A stretch of DNA of 64,000 nt from Trabulsiella odontotermitis. GTDB taxonomy: Bacteria > Pseudomonadota > Gammaproteobacteria > Enterobacterales > Enterobacteriaceae. The notes below the pieces were generated by a model. The model was given only the letters and a program-made list of their open reading frames with translations. It was not told the DNA's origin and ran no database searches. Below, one piece after another: positions 25,766 to 33,976 of this stretch (within the stretch, counting starts at the first letter, position 1; every line of letters starts with the position of its first letter). Where the stretch lies: contig NZ_LIFX01000004.1 in assembly GCF_001297775.1 (NCBI RefSeq), positions 1 to 64,000 of the forward strand, read 5' to 3'. The translations under genes were made by a program, and so were the position numbers.

Positions 25766-26766
25766 CGGTAACGTAATTCCTGTCCAATGCCGAGGGCGCG
25801 CGCTTTCTCCAGCATCGCATGTCCCAGCGCGATATCGCTCAGCGACAGGCCGCGATGCCAGAACAAAATGGTTTCGCGATCGCTTTCACGGCCCGGTTTT
25901 ATTCCTGCGACAATGTCACCCAACTCAGCATGCAAGGTTTGCTCGCTTAATTTCCCCGCATCGACATGGGCGCGCAGCGATCCAAACATGCCGCCCTTGC
26001 ACTGCCCCCAGTCATCCACGACCAGTTTGTCCATAATATCCGTGAGTGACAGTTCCACGGCGCTCATGGTGCCGTAAGGCACAACAAAGGCACCGGGCTT
26101 TATCCATGCGGTTTTCAACAACGGCGTCGGTGCATTAAGGCGGGAAGCTTCAACGACAATATCTGCGTCGCGTACGCAACTTTCCCAGTCATCCGTTACG
26201 ATGATTTTCTTGCCGAGATCCTGCTCCAGACGGCGGGCAAACGCGTTGCGGCTTTCAGGGCGACGCGAGTGGATGCGGATTTCATCGAAATCATAAATGC
26301 TGTTGAGCAGACGAACATTCCAGTATGCGGTTCCCCGCGCACCAATATGCCCCAGTATTTTGCTGTCACGGCGGGCGAGATGGCGTGCGCCCAGAGCCGT
26401 CAGTGCGCCGGTACGCATATCGGTAATCGCTGATGCGTCCAGGATGGCGACGGGCATCCCGGTGCGTGGGTCGAACAGGTTGAGCAACGCCATTTCGGAG
26501 GGCAGGCCGCGTGTGTAGTTATCGACATAATCACCGACAATTTTCACACCCGCGAGCCCAAGCGGCTCGATATAACCGCGCAGGACGTTGAAGTGGCCGT
26601 TAAACGCTTTATCAGGAATCAAATGTACACGCGGTTCGATAACGGTTTTTTTCTGCCCCTGCGCCAGCAGTCCGGCTTCTACCGCAGTGAGAATTTCCTC
26701 GTCCGTCAACGTCAGTTGATCAACATCCGGACCATTAAGCCAGGTCAAATTAATGGGTTGCGTCAT
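25762..26766 (-). CDS. Ornithine cyclodeaminase / mu-crystallin family protein
   Basis: 334-aa NAD(P)-dependent family member. Substrate-side residues are in LNLFDPRTGMPVAILDASAITDMRTGA, and the Rossmann glycines occur as GHIGARGTAYW. The family includes ornithine cyclodeaminase, alanine/ketimine reductases and related imine enzymes. The usual dinucleotide fingerprint (GxGxxA/G) is changed to GHIGARG, so cofactor use should be checked. It overlaps the ATPase gene upstream and the PhnD-like gene downstream by four bases each, placing it firmly in the operon of the betaine-type importer and the MIO-less lyase. Confidence 0.82.
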   Translation of the reverse strand: MTQPINLTWLNGPDVDQLTLTDEEILTAVEAGLLAQGQKKTVIEPRVHLIPDKAFNGHFNVLRGYIEPLGLAGVKIVGDYVDNYTRGLPSEMALLNLFDPRTGMPVAILDASAITDMRTGALTALGARHLARRDSKILGHIGARGTAYWNVRLLNSIYDFDEIRIHSRRPESRNAFARRLEQDLGKKIIVTDDWESCVRDADIVVEASRLNAPTPLLKTAWIKPGAFVVPYGTMSAVELSLTDIMDKLVVDDWGQCKGGMFGSLRAHVDAGKLSEQTLHAELGDIVAGIKPGRESDRETILFWHRGLSLSDIALGHAMLEKARALGIGQELRYR

Positions 26767-27731
26767 ACATTTCTCTCATTGATAACATGATCGGTATCAG
26801 ACTGTACGTGAGCGAATAATTGCTCACGGGTTAATACGCCGACGGGCGCGCTGTTTTCGATAACGGTGAGGCTGTCGGTGCGTCGGGACAGCATCAGCGC
26901 CAGCGCGTCTTTCAGTGTGGCGCTGGCCTCAAGCTGGTGCGGGTGAGTCGTTAAGGCGGGTTCCATCGCCTGTTTCACCGGGGTAATGGCAAGCAGTTTC
27001 AGCGTGGCGTCGCTGCCGACGAAAGCGGCGACAAACGCATCCGCAGGCGAAGAGAGCACCTCGGCTGGCGGAGCATACTGGCACAGCTTCCCTTCGCGCA
27101 TGATGGCGATGCGGTCGCCCATTTTGATGGCTTCATCAAGATCATGCGTGACGATGATGACCGTCTTTTTCACGCGTTGCAGGATCTGCTTAAACTCGCT
27201 CTGTAAACGTCCCCGAACCAGCGGGTCGATGGCGCCAAAGGGCTCATCCATCAGCATCACCGGCGGATCTGCCGCCAGAGCCCGCGCAACACCAACACGT
27301 TGACGTTGCCCACCTGACAGCGCCGCAGGAAAGCGACGGGCGTATTGCCGGGCATCCAGTCCCACCAGCTCCATCAGTTCTTCCACCCGCGCCTGAATCC
27401 GTGAGGGCGTCCAGCCCAGCAGGCGCGGTACGGTGGCAATGTTGTCCGCGACAGTCATATGCGGGAACAGCCCGACGTTCTGAATGACGTAGCCGATATG
27501 GCGGCGCAGCATGACCGGATCTTCCGTTGCAATATCCCGTCCATTCACCCATATCCGCCCGGAGGTGGGTTGTTCCAGGCGGTTAATTAAGCGCATCGTG
27601 GTGGTTTTGCCGCAGCCGGAAGGGCCGATGAGCGCGGTCGTGGTTCCCTCTTCAAAGGTCATTGAGAGGTCATCCAGCGCTTTGCGTGATGAACCCGGGT
27701 AAATTTTGCTGATATTTTCCAGTGTAATCAT
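26763..27731 (-). CDS. Betaine-type ABC importer ATPase (OpuCA/ProV-like, CBS domain)
   Basis: 322-aa ATPase. Walker A GPSGCGKTT, Q-loop VIQNVGLFPHMT, signature LSGGQRQRVGVARAL, Walker B VMLMDEPFGAID. The C-terminal 60 residues (LEASATLKDALALMLSRR, TDSLTVIENSAPVGVLT) form a CBS module, the ionic-strength or nucleotide sensor common in OpuC-class ATPases. The frame is open to 27926, but MITLENISKIYPG at 27731 is the family start. Partner permeases and binding protein are upstream in the same unit. Confidence 0.92.
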   Translation of the reverse strand: MITLENISKIYPGSSRKALDDLSMTFEEGTTTALIGPSGCGKTTTMRLINRLEQPTSGRIWVNGRDIATEDPVMLRRHIGYVIQNVGLFPHMTVADNIATVPRLLGWTPSRIQARVEELMELVGLDARQYARRFPAALSGGQRQRVGVARALAADPPVMLMDEPFGAIDPLVRGRLQSEFKQILQRVKKTVIIVTHDLDEAIKMGDRIAIMREGKLCQYAPPAEVLSSPADAFVAAFVGSDATLKLLAITPVKQAMEPALTTHPHQLEASATLKDALALMLSRRTDSLTVIENSAPVGVLTREQLFAHVQSDTDHVINERNV

Positions 27732-27735
27732 GCCA

Positions 27736-28383
27736 TTAACTCTTTGGAATATGCTGAAAAAACAAACGCTCCACCAGGGAGAAAAGCGCTTCGATACCCA
27801 TTGCCAGCAAAATGATGGGCACCGCGCCGACCAGAAGGCGTGACATATCCATAATGGCAATGCCGGTGGTGACAAAATCCCCCAGCCCACCGCCGCCGAT
27901 AAATGACGCCAGCGCTGCGCCGCCAACCACCTGGACGGCGGCGGTACGACATCCGGCGAGAATACCGGGCGCCGCTAAAGGCAGAACTATCTTGCCGGTG
28001 ACCTGACGGGGGGTGAGCCCCATGCCGTTCGCTGCGGAAAGCGTATCCGGGTCAATGGACTGAATGCTGGTGCAGGTATTGAGCAGAATCGGTGGAATAG
28101 CCAGTACCACCAGCGCAACGACCGAGGGCAGCAGGCCAATGCCGAGAAAGGGCATGGTTGCCGCAAGAATTGCCAGGCTGGGGATGGTTCGCAATGTGCC
28201 AGTACCACTGGTGACAATAAAGGCGAGGCGAGGGGTGTTCGCAATCAGCACCCCCAGCGGGACAGCAATGATTAAGGCAATACCCAGCGAAAGCCCGCAC
28301 ATGATCAAATGCTGCCATACCGCCTGCCAGAATAACGGTTGGTTTTCCAGCACCCACAACCACGCTTGTGTTATCACTGGCAT
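27736..28383 (-). CDS. Betaine-type ABC importer permease (OpuCB/YehY-like)
   Basis: 215-aa inner-membrane protein with about five to six hydrophobic helices. LRTIPSLAILAATMPFLGIG and the EAA loop LSAANGMGLTPRQV are characteristic of the OpuC/OsmU permeases. It is the second of two different permeases in the unit, overlapping the first by ten bases. Confidence 0.9.
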   Translation of the reverse strand: MPVITQAWLWVLENQPLFWQAVWQHLIMCGLSLGIALIIAVPLGVLIANTPRLAFIVTSGTGTLRTIPSLAILAATMPFLGIGLLPSVVALVVLAIPPILLNTCTSIQSIDPDTLSAANGMGLTPRQVTGKIVLPLAAPGILAGCRTAAVQVVGGAALASFIGGGGLGDFVTTGIAIMDMSRLLVGAVPIILLAMGIEALFSLVERLFFQHIPKS

Positions 28384-28997
28384 CTCCTTAGCGCAAGGCG
28401 TCGCTGTAACCGGACAAAAAACACATCAGCGCCGATGGCCAGAAGCGATGTCAGCCCGCCGCCGATAAAGATTTTCTCCGGGTAACGCTGATCCAGCCCG
28501 GCGAGAATAATCGCGCCAAGCCCGCCCGCATTGATATAGGCCGCAATCGTGGCAATGCCGATAAGCGTGGTGGTGGCAATGCGTAATCCACTGATAATAA
28601 AAGGTAACGCCAGCGGTAACTCCACTTCACGCAGATTGCGCCATTTACCGTATCCCATGCCGCGTGCCGCTTCGCGGACCTCCGGCGGGATGGCGTGGAA
28701 ACCGGCGGCGATATTGCGGGTCAGGATCATCAGCGCATAAGCCGTCAGACCGACGATCGCCGGGAGAATACCGATGCCAAGCCACGGAATAAGCAACGCG
28801 AACAGCGCCAGCCCAGGAATCGCAAAGAGGGTGCCGGTGATGGTCAGTACCACCGCGTACAGTCGCGGACGACGGGCGGTCGTAATGCCAAGAAACAGCG
28901 AAATGACGAACGCCACCAGCATCGCGACCCCCACCAGAAGCAGATGCTGCATGAGTGCCAGCAGAATATCGTCATAATGTCGGGTGACCCATCGCAT
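28374..28997 (-). CDS. Betaine-type ABC importer permease (OpuCD/YehW-like)
   Basis: 207-aa permease. TLFAIPGLALFALLIPWLGIG and EVREAARGMGYGKWRNL correspond to the same motifs as in the other permease. I start at ATG 28997 (MRWVTRHYDD), which overlaps the last base of the lyase stop codon (TGATG), a coupling arrangement; the frame is open to 29036. Confidence 0.9.
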   Translation of the reverse strand: MRWVTRHYDDILLALMQHLLLVGVAMLVAFVISLFLGITTARRPRLYAVVLTITGTLFAIPGLALFALLIPWLGIGILPAIVGLTAYALMILTRNIAAGFHAIPPEVREAARGMGYGKWRNLREVELPLALPFIISGLRIATTTLIGIATIAAYINAGGLGAIILAGLDQRYPEKIFIGGGLTSLLAIGADVFFVRLQRRLALRRCQ

Positions 28998-30547
28998 CAG
29001 GCGGTCTCCAGTAACGGAGCCGTACCAACGAGCCATTCCGGTTGCATGATTTCCCTGGCCAGTACGGCGATGTCATCAGCGCTGGAACGATCTTCATCCA
29101 GTGGCGCGACCAGCGCGCGAACCCTGCCGTGTAGCGCTTTTGCATAATGACCCGGTTGCGCGGCATCCTGCAGATCCAGCGCCTGTGCCGCCACCAGCAG
29201 TTCAATGGCGACCAGATAACGCAGGCTTTCCAGCAAACGCGCGGTTTTACTGATAACGCCCATCGCCTGTGAGGCGTAATCCTCAACCCGGTCGGCCACC
29301 GGTATCGTCAATGGGGAGAGCGGCTGGGCATGATGTGCGATATCACTCACCAGCGCAGAAACCGTTTTTTGCAGCGTGGCGAATCCGGTTTGCCCGGCAT
29401 GACGCGTAAGGAAGCGCGGCAGCCCACTGGCGGCGGGGGACATCATTTTCATGATCCGTTCGCCAGTGCAGGCGGCGTGACGCGCGAGCGCCATCCCCAG
29501 ACTTTCCAGCGCCAGCGCCAGATGTGTGGCATCAAAATTGGCATTCGCCAGCACCAGCCCGGGCTCTGCCAGCAGACCAGGATTGTCGTCAGCGCTGTTG
29601 AGTTCCAGTTCCACCGCCGCACGGGCGAGTAAATAATAGTGGCGAACGCAGGCCAGTACCGGCGCGACGCAGCGGAAGCTCAGGGGATCCTGCAATGCGC
29701 GCGCGCCACCGGGCTGTAGCAGCGGGCTGCCTTCCAGAAGCGTCAGCAGGTATGCGGCGGTTTCAGCCTGTTGCGGTGCGGGACGCATGTGCGCCGCCCA
29801 GGGGGTGAGCGGTGAAATATTGGCGCGAAACGCCTCAAACGAGAGCACAATCGCCCCCGCGTGGACATTGACCAGCCGGGCGATATCCAGAAGCAGCAGT
29901 GCGCCGAGGCCGACGCTGGCGGCGTTGGATGACACCAGTGCCAGCCCGTCTTTTCCGCGTAACGGCGCGGGCGTCAGGTTAAGCTGGTTCAACACGGTGG
30001 ACGCAGGCAACATCATGCCCTGGTATTCAACCTCGCCATCGCCGACCAGCGCGCGTCCGATATGCGCCAGTGGCGCGAGATCCGCCTCGCCAATCGACCC
30101 GATGAGCGGGACGCGGGGATGAATCCCCAGGTTGAGGAAAGTCAGCAATGTTTGCGCCACAGGCAGGGAAATACCGGAGGCACCCTGCGCCAGTCCCGCT
30201 AGGCGCGCCAGCATGATAGCCCGCACCTGCGTGCGGGTTGCCTGCTGACCGACGCCGACGGCCCGCGCCAGGGGGATCCGTCGCTGAATCGCCTGTAACA
30301 GGTCCTCATCGTGACGGCCATCCCGGGCGTGCAATACCGTCGTATCGACACTGGCGCCAAGCCCGGTGGTCACGCCGTAAATGCGCTCTCCGGCGCTGAT
30401 GCTTTGCATCAGAAAATCAAAGGACGCGCCGATAGCCTGCTGCGCTGGTGCCCCATATTCGACAATCTGACCGCCGTCGGCGACCGCCCGCACATCTTCA
30501 AGCGTGAGTGGCGCATCACCCGGAATAAGTTTCGTTGCCACGGTCAT
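28997..30547 (-). CDS. Histidine/aromatic ammonia-lyase homologue lacking the MIO triad; possible ergothionase
   Basis: 516-aa member of the HAL/PAL fold family. Landmarks kept: the active-site loop tyrosine in IYGVTTGLG (Tyr57), NSADDNPGLL (about 317-325) and a VEDYASQAMG segment (421-430) in place of the HAL QEDHVS motif. The cofactor-forming region differs: the family reads SxGASGDLAPLA, here it is SIGEADLAPLA (codons for Glu154-Ala155-Asp156 at 30080-30088). The Ala-Ser-Gly that cyclises to MIO is therefore absent. From memory, ergothionase, which eliminates trimethylamine from ergothioneine to give thiourocanate, is a MIO-free relative of this family. The gene sits inside a betaine-importer operon, which fits a quaternary-amine substrate. 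The assignment is inference; a MIO-free lyase acting on another betaine is the alternative. Confidence 0.7.
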   Translation of the reverse strand: MTVATKLIPGDAPLTLEDVRAVADGGQIVEYGAPAQQAIGASFDFLMQSISAGERIYGVTTGLGASVDTTVLHARDGRHDEDLLQAIQRRIPLARAVGVGQQATRTQVRAIMLARLAGLAQGASGISLPVAQTLLTFLNLGIHPRVPLIGSIGEADLAPLAHIGRALVGDGEVEYQGMMLPASTVLNQLNLTPAPLRGKDGLALVSSNAASVGLGALLLLDIARLVNVHAGAIVLSFEAFRANISPLTPWAAHMRPAPQQAETAAYLLTLLEGSPLLQPGGARALQDPLSFRCVAPVLACVRHYYLLARAAVELELNSADDNPGLLAEPGLVLANANFDATHLALALESLGMALARHAACTGERIMKMMSPAASGLPRFLTRHAGQTGFATLQKTVSALVSDIAHHAQPLSPLTIPVADRVEDYASQAMGVISKTARLLESLRYLVAIELLVAAQALDLQDAAQPGHYAKALHGRVRALVAPLDEDRSSADDIAVLAREIMQPEWLVGTAPLLETA

Positions 30548-30550
30548 GCC

Positions 30551-31438
30551 CTATTTGATGATGCCTTTTTCGCGCAAAAAGTCTTCCGCCACGTCGCGCG
30601 GCTCTTCTTTATTTTTTTCCACTTCGGCATTGAGTTTTTGCATGGTGGCGTTATCCAGTAACTGGCTGACGTTGTTTACTATTTCGCGAACCTGAGGGTG
30701 TTTTTGCAGGGCGGCATCGCGTACCACCGGCGCGACTTCATACGGTGGGAAAAGATGTTTATCATCTTCCAGCGCCACATACTGATTTTCAGCGATTTGC
30801 CAGTCGGTCGCGAAGCCGTTTGCAACGTCAATCTGCCCGGCGGCAAGCGCGTCGTAACGCAGGCCGACTTTGGCAAACTGGCGGAAGGCTTTAAATTTGA
30901 TGCCATAGGTCTGTTCCAGCCCTTTCAGGCCGTCCTGGCGATCACCAAACTCCGCGCCTGCGCCGATAGTCAGTTCCGGCGCGGCTTTAGCGAGATCGGA
31001 AAGCGTTTTCAGGTGATATTTTTCTGCTGTCTGTTTACTCACCAGCAGTGCGTAGCCGTTGTTCACGCGGGCAGGTTGCAGCCAGGTAAGATGGTATTGC
31101 TGCTGATAGGTGTCGCTGACCTGTTTAAACACCTGGGCGGCGTCGGAAGAGGGTTTACCTTTGACTACCGCGCTGAGCGCCGTCCCGGTATATTCCGGGT
31201 ACATATCAATTTCACCTTTCACCAGCGCGGCGTGGGCGATCAACGTCCCACCCAGGTTTGTTTTGCGCTCAACCGAAAGTCCTGACTGTTCCAGCGTCTG
31301 GGCATAGATTTCCGCCAGAATATATTGTTCGGTAAAGTTTTTACTGCCAACCACGAAATCAGCCGCCTGCACCTGAGCGGTCGCCAGCCCCAGTCCCAGC
31401 AAAAGCCAGGAGGTTACACGTTTCTTTTTACTGTTCAT
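30551..31438 (-). CDS. Betaine-type periplasmic binding protein (OpuAC/OsmF/EgtU-like)
   Basis: 295-aa solute-binding protein of the glycine betaine/choline class. Start at ATG 31438, giving signal peptide MNSKKKRVTSWLLLGLGLAT with cleavage after QAA. Landmarks: FVVGSKNFTEQYILAEIYAQ, MYPEYTGTALSAV (the tyrosines of the aromatic cage region), and LRYDALAAGQIDVANGFATDW. The class binds trimethylammonium compounds; the domain of the ergothioneine transporter EgtUV belongs to it, although EgtU is a permease-binding fusion and here they are separate. First gene of the unit, three bases before the lyase. Confidence 0.88.
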   Translation of the reverse strand: MNSKKKRVTSWLLLGLGLATAQVQAADFVVGSKNFTEQYILAEIYAQTLEQSGLSVERKTNLGGTLIAHAALVKGEIDMYPEYTGTALSAVVKGKPSSDAAQVFKQVSDTYQQQYHLTWLQPARVNNGYALLVSKQTAEKYHLKTLSDLAKAAPELTIGAGAEFGDRQDGLKGLEQTYGIKFKAFRQFAKVGLRYDALAAGQIDVANGFATDWQIAENQYVALEDDKHLFPPYEVAPVVRDAALQKHPQVREIVNNVSQLLDNATMQKLNAEVEKNKEEPRDVAEDFLREKGIIK

Positions 31439-31474
31439 CCCCGGTGTCCCCATAAATGAAATGCCTGAATTTAC

Positions 31475-31486
31475 TTGTATATACAA
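31475..31486. promoter_or_regulatory. HutC-type GntR palindrome in the betaine/lyase promoter
   Basis: TTGTATATACAA, a perfect 12-base palindrome 36 bases upstream of the binding-protein start. It equals the half-site pattern bound by HutC, the urocanate-responsive repressor of histidine utilisation operons. No hutC gene is in this window, so the regulator would be encoded elsewhere. Confidence 0.6.
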
Positions 31487-31640
31487 ACCAGCAAAGCTAG
31501 CAGCACATTGACGGCGGACGAAATAGGAATTCGTTCTTTCATATAACGGAAACGGGAGTATTCCATGGTGTTTATGATTCCCGCTTCCGCAAGCCGCCAT
31601 CCACTGTTAGTGTTCTTGTAACGAATAAGGAGAGAGAACA

Positions 31641-32519
31641 ATGAATCAGCAACCTGTAGTGGCGGTATTAGGGCTGGGGGCGATGGGGCATGCTTTTGCC
31701 GCCAACCTGCTCAAAAAAGGGTTTACCGTGCGCGGCTGGAACCGCACGCGGGCGCGTGGTGAGGACTTATTACCGCTGGGACTGGCGCTGTCAGACAGCG
31801 CAGTGCAGGCGGCAGAAGGTGCCGACGTGGTGATTGCCATGCTGTCGGATGGCGAGACGACGCAAAAGGTGCTGACTGAGGTGCAGTCAGCGCTTAAACC
31901 GGGTGCGACGCTTTGCCAGATGGGGACCATCGGCGTGGAGGCGACCGACGCGCTGCTGGCACAACTGGCACAGGCGCGTCCTGATGTTGTGTTCATTGAT
32001 GCGCCGGTTTCAGGCACCAAAGCCCCCGCCGAAAATGCGCAAATCCTGATCCTGGCCAGCGGCGAGCGTTCGCGGGCGCAGGCGGCGGAACAGGTGTTTT
32101 CTGCTATCAGCAAAGGCCAGGTATGGCTCGGTGAGGCCGGGGCCAGTTCGCGGATGAAGCTCGTGGTCAACAGCTGGCTGATTGGCATGATGCAGAGCCT
32201 GAGCGAAACCGTGATACTGGCGGAGAAACTGGGTTTTACGGCCAGCGATCTGTGGAGCGTGCTGGAGGGCGGGCCGCTGGCGGCGCCTTATGCCAAAGCG
32301 AAACTCGATATGATTTCGGGTGGTGATTTCACACCGCAAATGCACCTTATCTGGGCGCTGAAAGACGCGCGTCTGGCGAAAGATGCCGCCGGAGACGCCA
32401 GACTGCCTGCGCTGGAGAACATCATTGCGCTGTGGCAGCAGGCGGCAGAGGCAGGTTACGGTGAACAGGATCTGGCGAGTATTTATCAGTACCTGAAAAC
32501 GGAAACCGGGGACGCCTGA
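31641..32519 (+). CDS. 3-hydroxyisobutyrate dehydrogenase-family NAD(P) oxidoreductase
   Basis: 292-aa beta-hydroxyacid dehydrogenase. N-terminal Rossmann motif VLGLGAMGHAFAANLLKKG, followed by WNRTRARG (Arg after the second strand suggests NADPH), the substrate motif FIDAPVSGTKAPAE, and the catalytic lysine in SSRMKLVVNSWLIGMMQ. Substrate unknown. It is divergent from the betaine-importer/lyase unit, with 200 bases between the starts, and its stop codon shares a base with the DUF1349 gene, so the two form an operon. Confidence 0.88.
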   Translation: MNQQPVVAVLGLGAMGHAFAANLLKKGFTVRGWNRTRARGEDLLPLGLALSDSAVQAAEGADVVIAMLSDGETTQKVLTEVQSALKPGATLCQMGTIGVEATDALLAQLAQARPDVVFIDAPVSGTKAPAENAQILILASGERSRAQAAEQVFSAISKGQVWLGEAGASSRMKLVVNSWLIGMMQSLSETVILAEKLGFTASDLWSVLEGGPLAAPYAKAKLDMISGGDFTPQMHLIWALKDARLAKDAAGDARLPALENIIALWQQAAEAGYGEQDLASIYQYLKTETGDA

Positions 32520-33094
32520 TGAACGCGGATTTTTACTGGATCAATGAACCCCACTCATGGCTGCGTAAAGACGACACGTTATGGGTGACGACAGATGAAA
32601 ATACCGACTTCTGGCATAAAACCTGGTACGGCTTTGCGCGTTTTTCCGGGCATTTTTACGGCTGTGATGTCACCGGCGATTTCACCTTCCAGGTGAGGGT
32701 GCGCGGGGATTTCAACACTCTTTATGATCAGGCCGGGATCATGTTCATGCAGGATAACGCGCACTGGTTAAAAGCCGGTATCGAGTTTAACGATGGTGCT
32801 CCGGCCATCGGTAGTGTGTTAACGCTCGGGCATTCAGACTGGGCAACGGGGGTGTTCCCCGGTAATGCGGATCTGTTCTGGATGCGCCTGACCCGCAAAG
32901 GCGACAGCCTGCGGCTGCAGTATTCAGCCGATGGCAAAAGCTGGCCATTGCTGCGGCTGGCGCACTTCCCCGGCTCCGGCAAATGCACGGTAGGGGTGAT
33001 GTGCTGCACACCGGAACGCGGCGGGCTCTCGGTGCGGTTCGATGATTTTCTGCTCGCGCCAGCGTTTGATAACGCACTGCATGATTTGTCCTGA
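32519..33094 (+). CDS. DUF1349 protein (concanavalin-like fold)
   Basis: 191-aa protein without signal peptide, matching the DUF1349/regulation-of-enolase family: FYWINEPHSW at the start, TDFWHKTWYGF, and the central YDQAGIMFMQDNAHWLKAGIEF that is conserved in the family. The fold resembles carbohydrate-binding lectins; the biochemical role is unknown. Its start codon overlaps the stop of the dehydrogenase (TGATG). Confidence 0.8.
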   Translation: MNADFYWINEPHSWLRKDDTLWVTTDENTDFWHKTWYGFARFSGHFYGCDVTGDFTFQVRVRGDFNTLYDQAGIMFMQDNAHWLKAGIEFNDGAPAIGSVLTLGHSDWATGVFPGNADLFWMRLTRKGDSLRLQYSADGKSWPLLRLAHFPGSGKCTVGVMCCTPERGGLSVRFDDFLLAPAFDNALHDLS

Positions 33095-33106
33095 CCGCGA
33101 AAAAAC

Positions 33107-33138
33107 AAAAGACCGCCTCCTGAATGAAGCGGTCTTTT
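33107..33138. terminator. Bidirectional terminator
   Basis: AAAAGACCGC (33107-33116) and GCGGTCTTTT (33129-33138) flank a 12-base loop between the convergent DUF1349 and VOC genes. A/T runs on both sides allow it to work in both directions. Confidence 0.85.
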
Positions 33139-33160
33139 ACTGTCTGGCTTAAAAAAACAA

Positions 33161-33553
33161 TCAGGACGCCGCGGCGTAATAAACAAACGCCAGTTTGTTG
33201 CCGTCGGGATCTCTGACATACGCGCTGTGAAAACCGTTGCCGTAATAAGCACGATGTCCCGGCGCGCCTTCGTCTGTTCCGCCCAGGCGCATCGCCAGCG
33301 CATAAAGTTCTTCAATGTGCTCAGGCGAGCGGGCATTTAGCGCCACCATTACCCCGTTTCCGACCGTGGCTTCTTGCTTATCAAACGGTCTGCCGACGCA
33401 GAGCCCGGTGGTATGGTTGTCTTTGAATGTTCCCCATGACGCGCCTTCTTCACCCCGTCCGCCCTGCGGATATCCCAGTAACTCCATCAACGGATCGTAA
33501 AACCGCAGCGCGCGGGGCAGGTCGTTGGTGCCGAGCATAATATATGAAAACAT
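33161..33553 (-). CDS. VOC family (glyoxalase/dioxygenase-fold) protein
   Basis: 130-aa protein with two beta-alpha-beta-beta-beta modules: YIMLGTNDLPRALRFYDPLM at the start and AYVRDPDGNKLAFVYY at the end. I start at ATG 33553, which has the strong site AAAGGAGG six bases upstream; the frame is open to 33583. Members include glyoxalases and antibiotic-binding proteins; the substrate is not evident. Confidence 0.88.
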   Translation of the reverse strand: MFSYIMLGTNDLPRALRFYDPLMELLGYPQGGRGEEGASWGTFKDNHTTGLCVGRPFDKQEATVGNGVMVALNARSPEHIEELYALAMRLGGTDEGAPGHRAYYGNGFHSAYVRDPDGNKLAFVYYAAAS

Positions 33554-33976
33554 GAATCCTCCTTTTTTCATTTCGCTATCCATATATCAACATACATCGG
33601 CGTTAAGTGCTAATAATCTGACTTTAAGATTGATATTACTTTGCCTTTCCGGCACCCCATGACATTAACTTTTTTTTTGTTATCCGCGAGGTAAAACAAC
33701 AAAAATGAACGAGCGCGCTCACAATTATTTCTGCATAAAAAACAGTCAGATACGGCGATTTCTTTCAACATGAAGCGGTAAAATACCTGTCATCTGTGAG
33801 TAAAATCGCACGTAAAGTAAAACCGTTTTTCGCCGATAGATCACATAGACACGTTAAAACATGATCAAATTCAATGTGTTAGACAAAACTCTGTTCGTGA
33901 GGGAGCGCACCCGTTCTTGTTCAAATTTTTCCAACGGGAGAGCAGAGAGAAAGCGACCTTTACCGTGAGATAATAG
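33554..33976. other. 423-base intergenic region with chemoreceptor promoter
   Basis: AT-rich region between two divergent genes. It holds the FliA promoter listed separately and presumably the promoter of the VOC gene. I see no further gene; the rest shows no repeats. Confidence 0.6.
33813..33839 (+). promoter_or_regulatory. Sigma-28 (FliA) promoter of the second chemoreceptor gene
   Basis: TAAAGTAA, 11-base spacer, GCCGATAG. The sigma-28 consensus is TAAAGTTT-N11-GCCGATAA, so 13 of 16 positions match with exact spacing. It lies 137 bases before the MCP start and ties that gene to flagellar class 3 expression. Confidence 0.85.
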
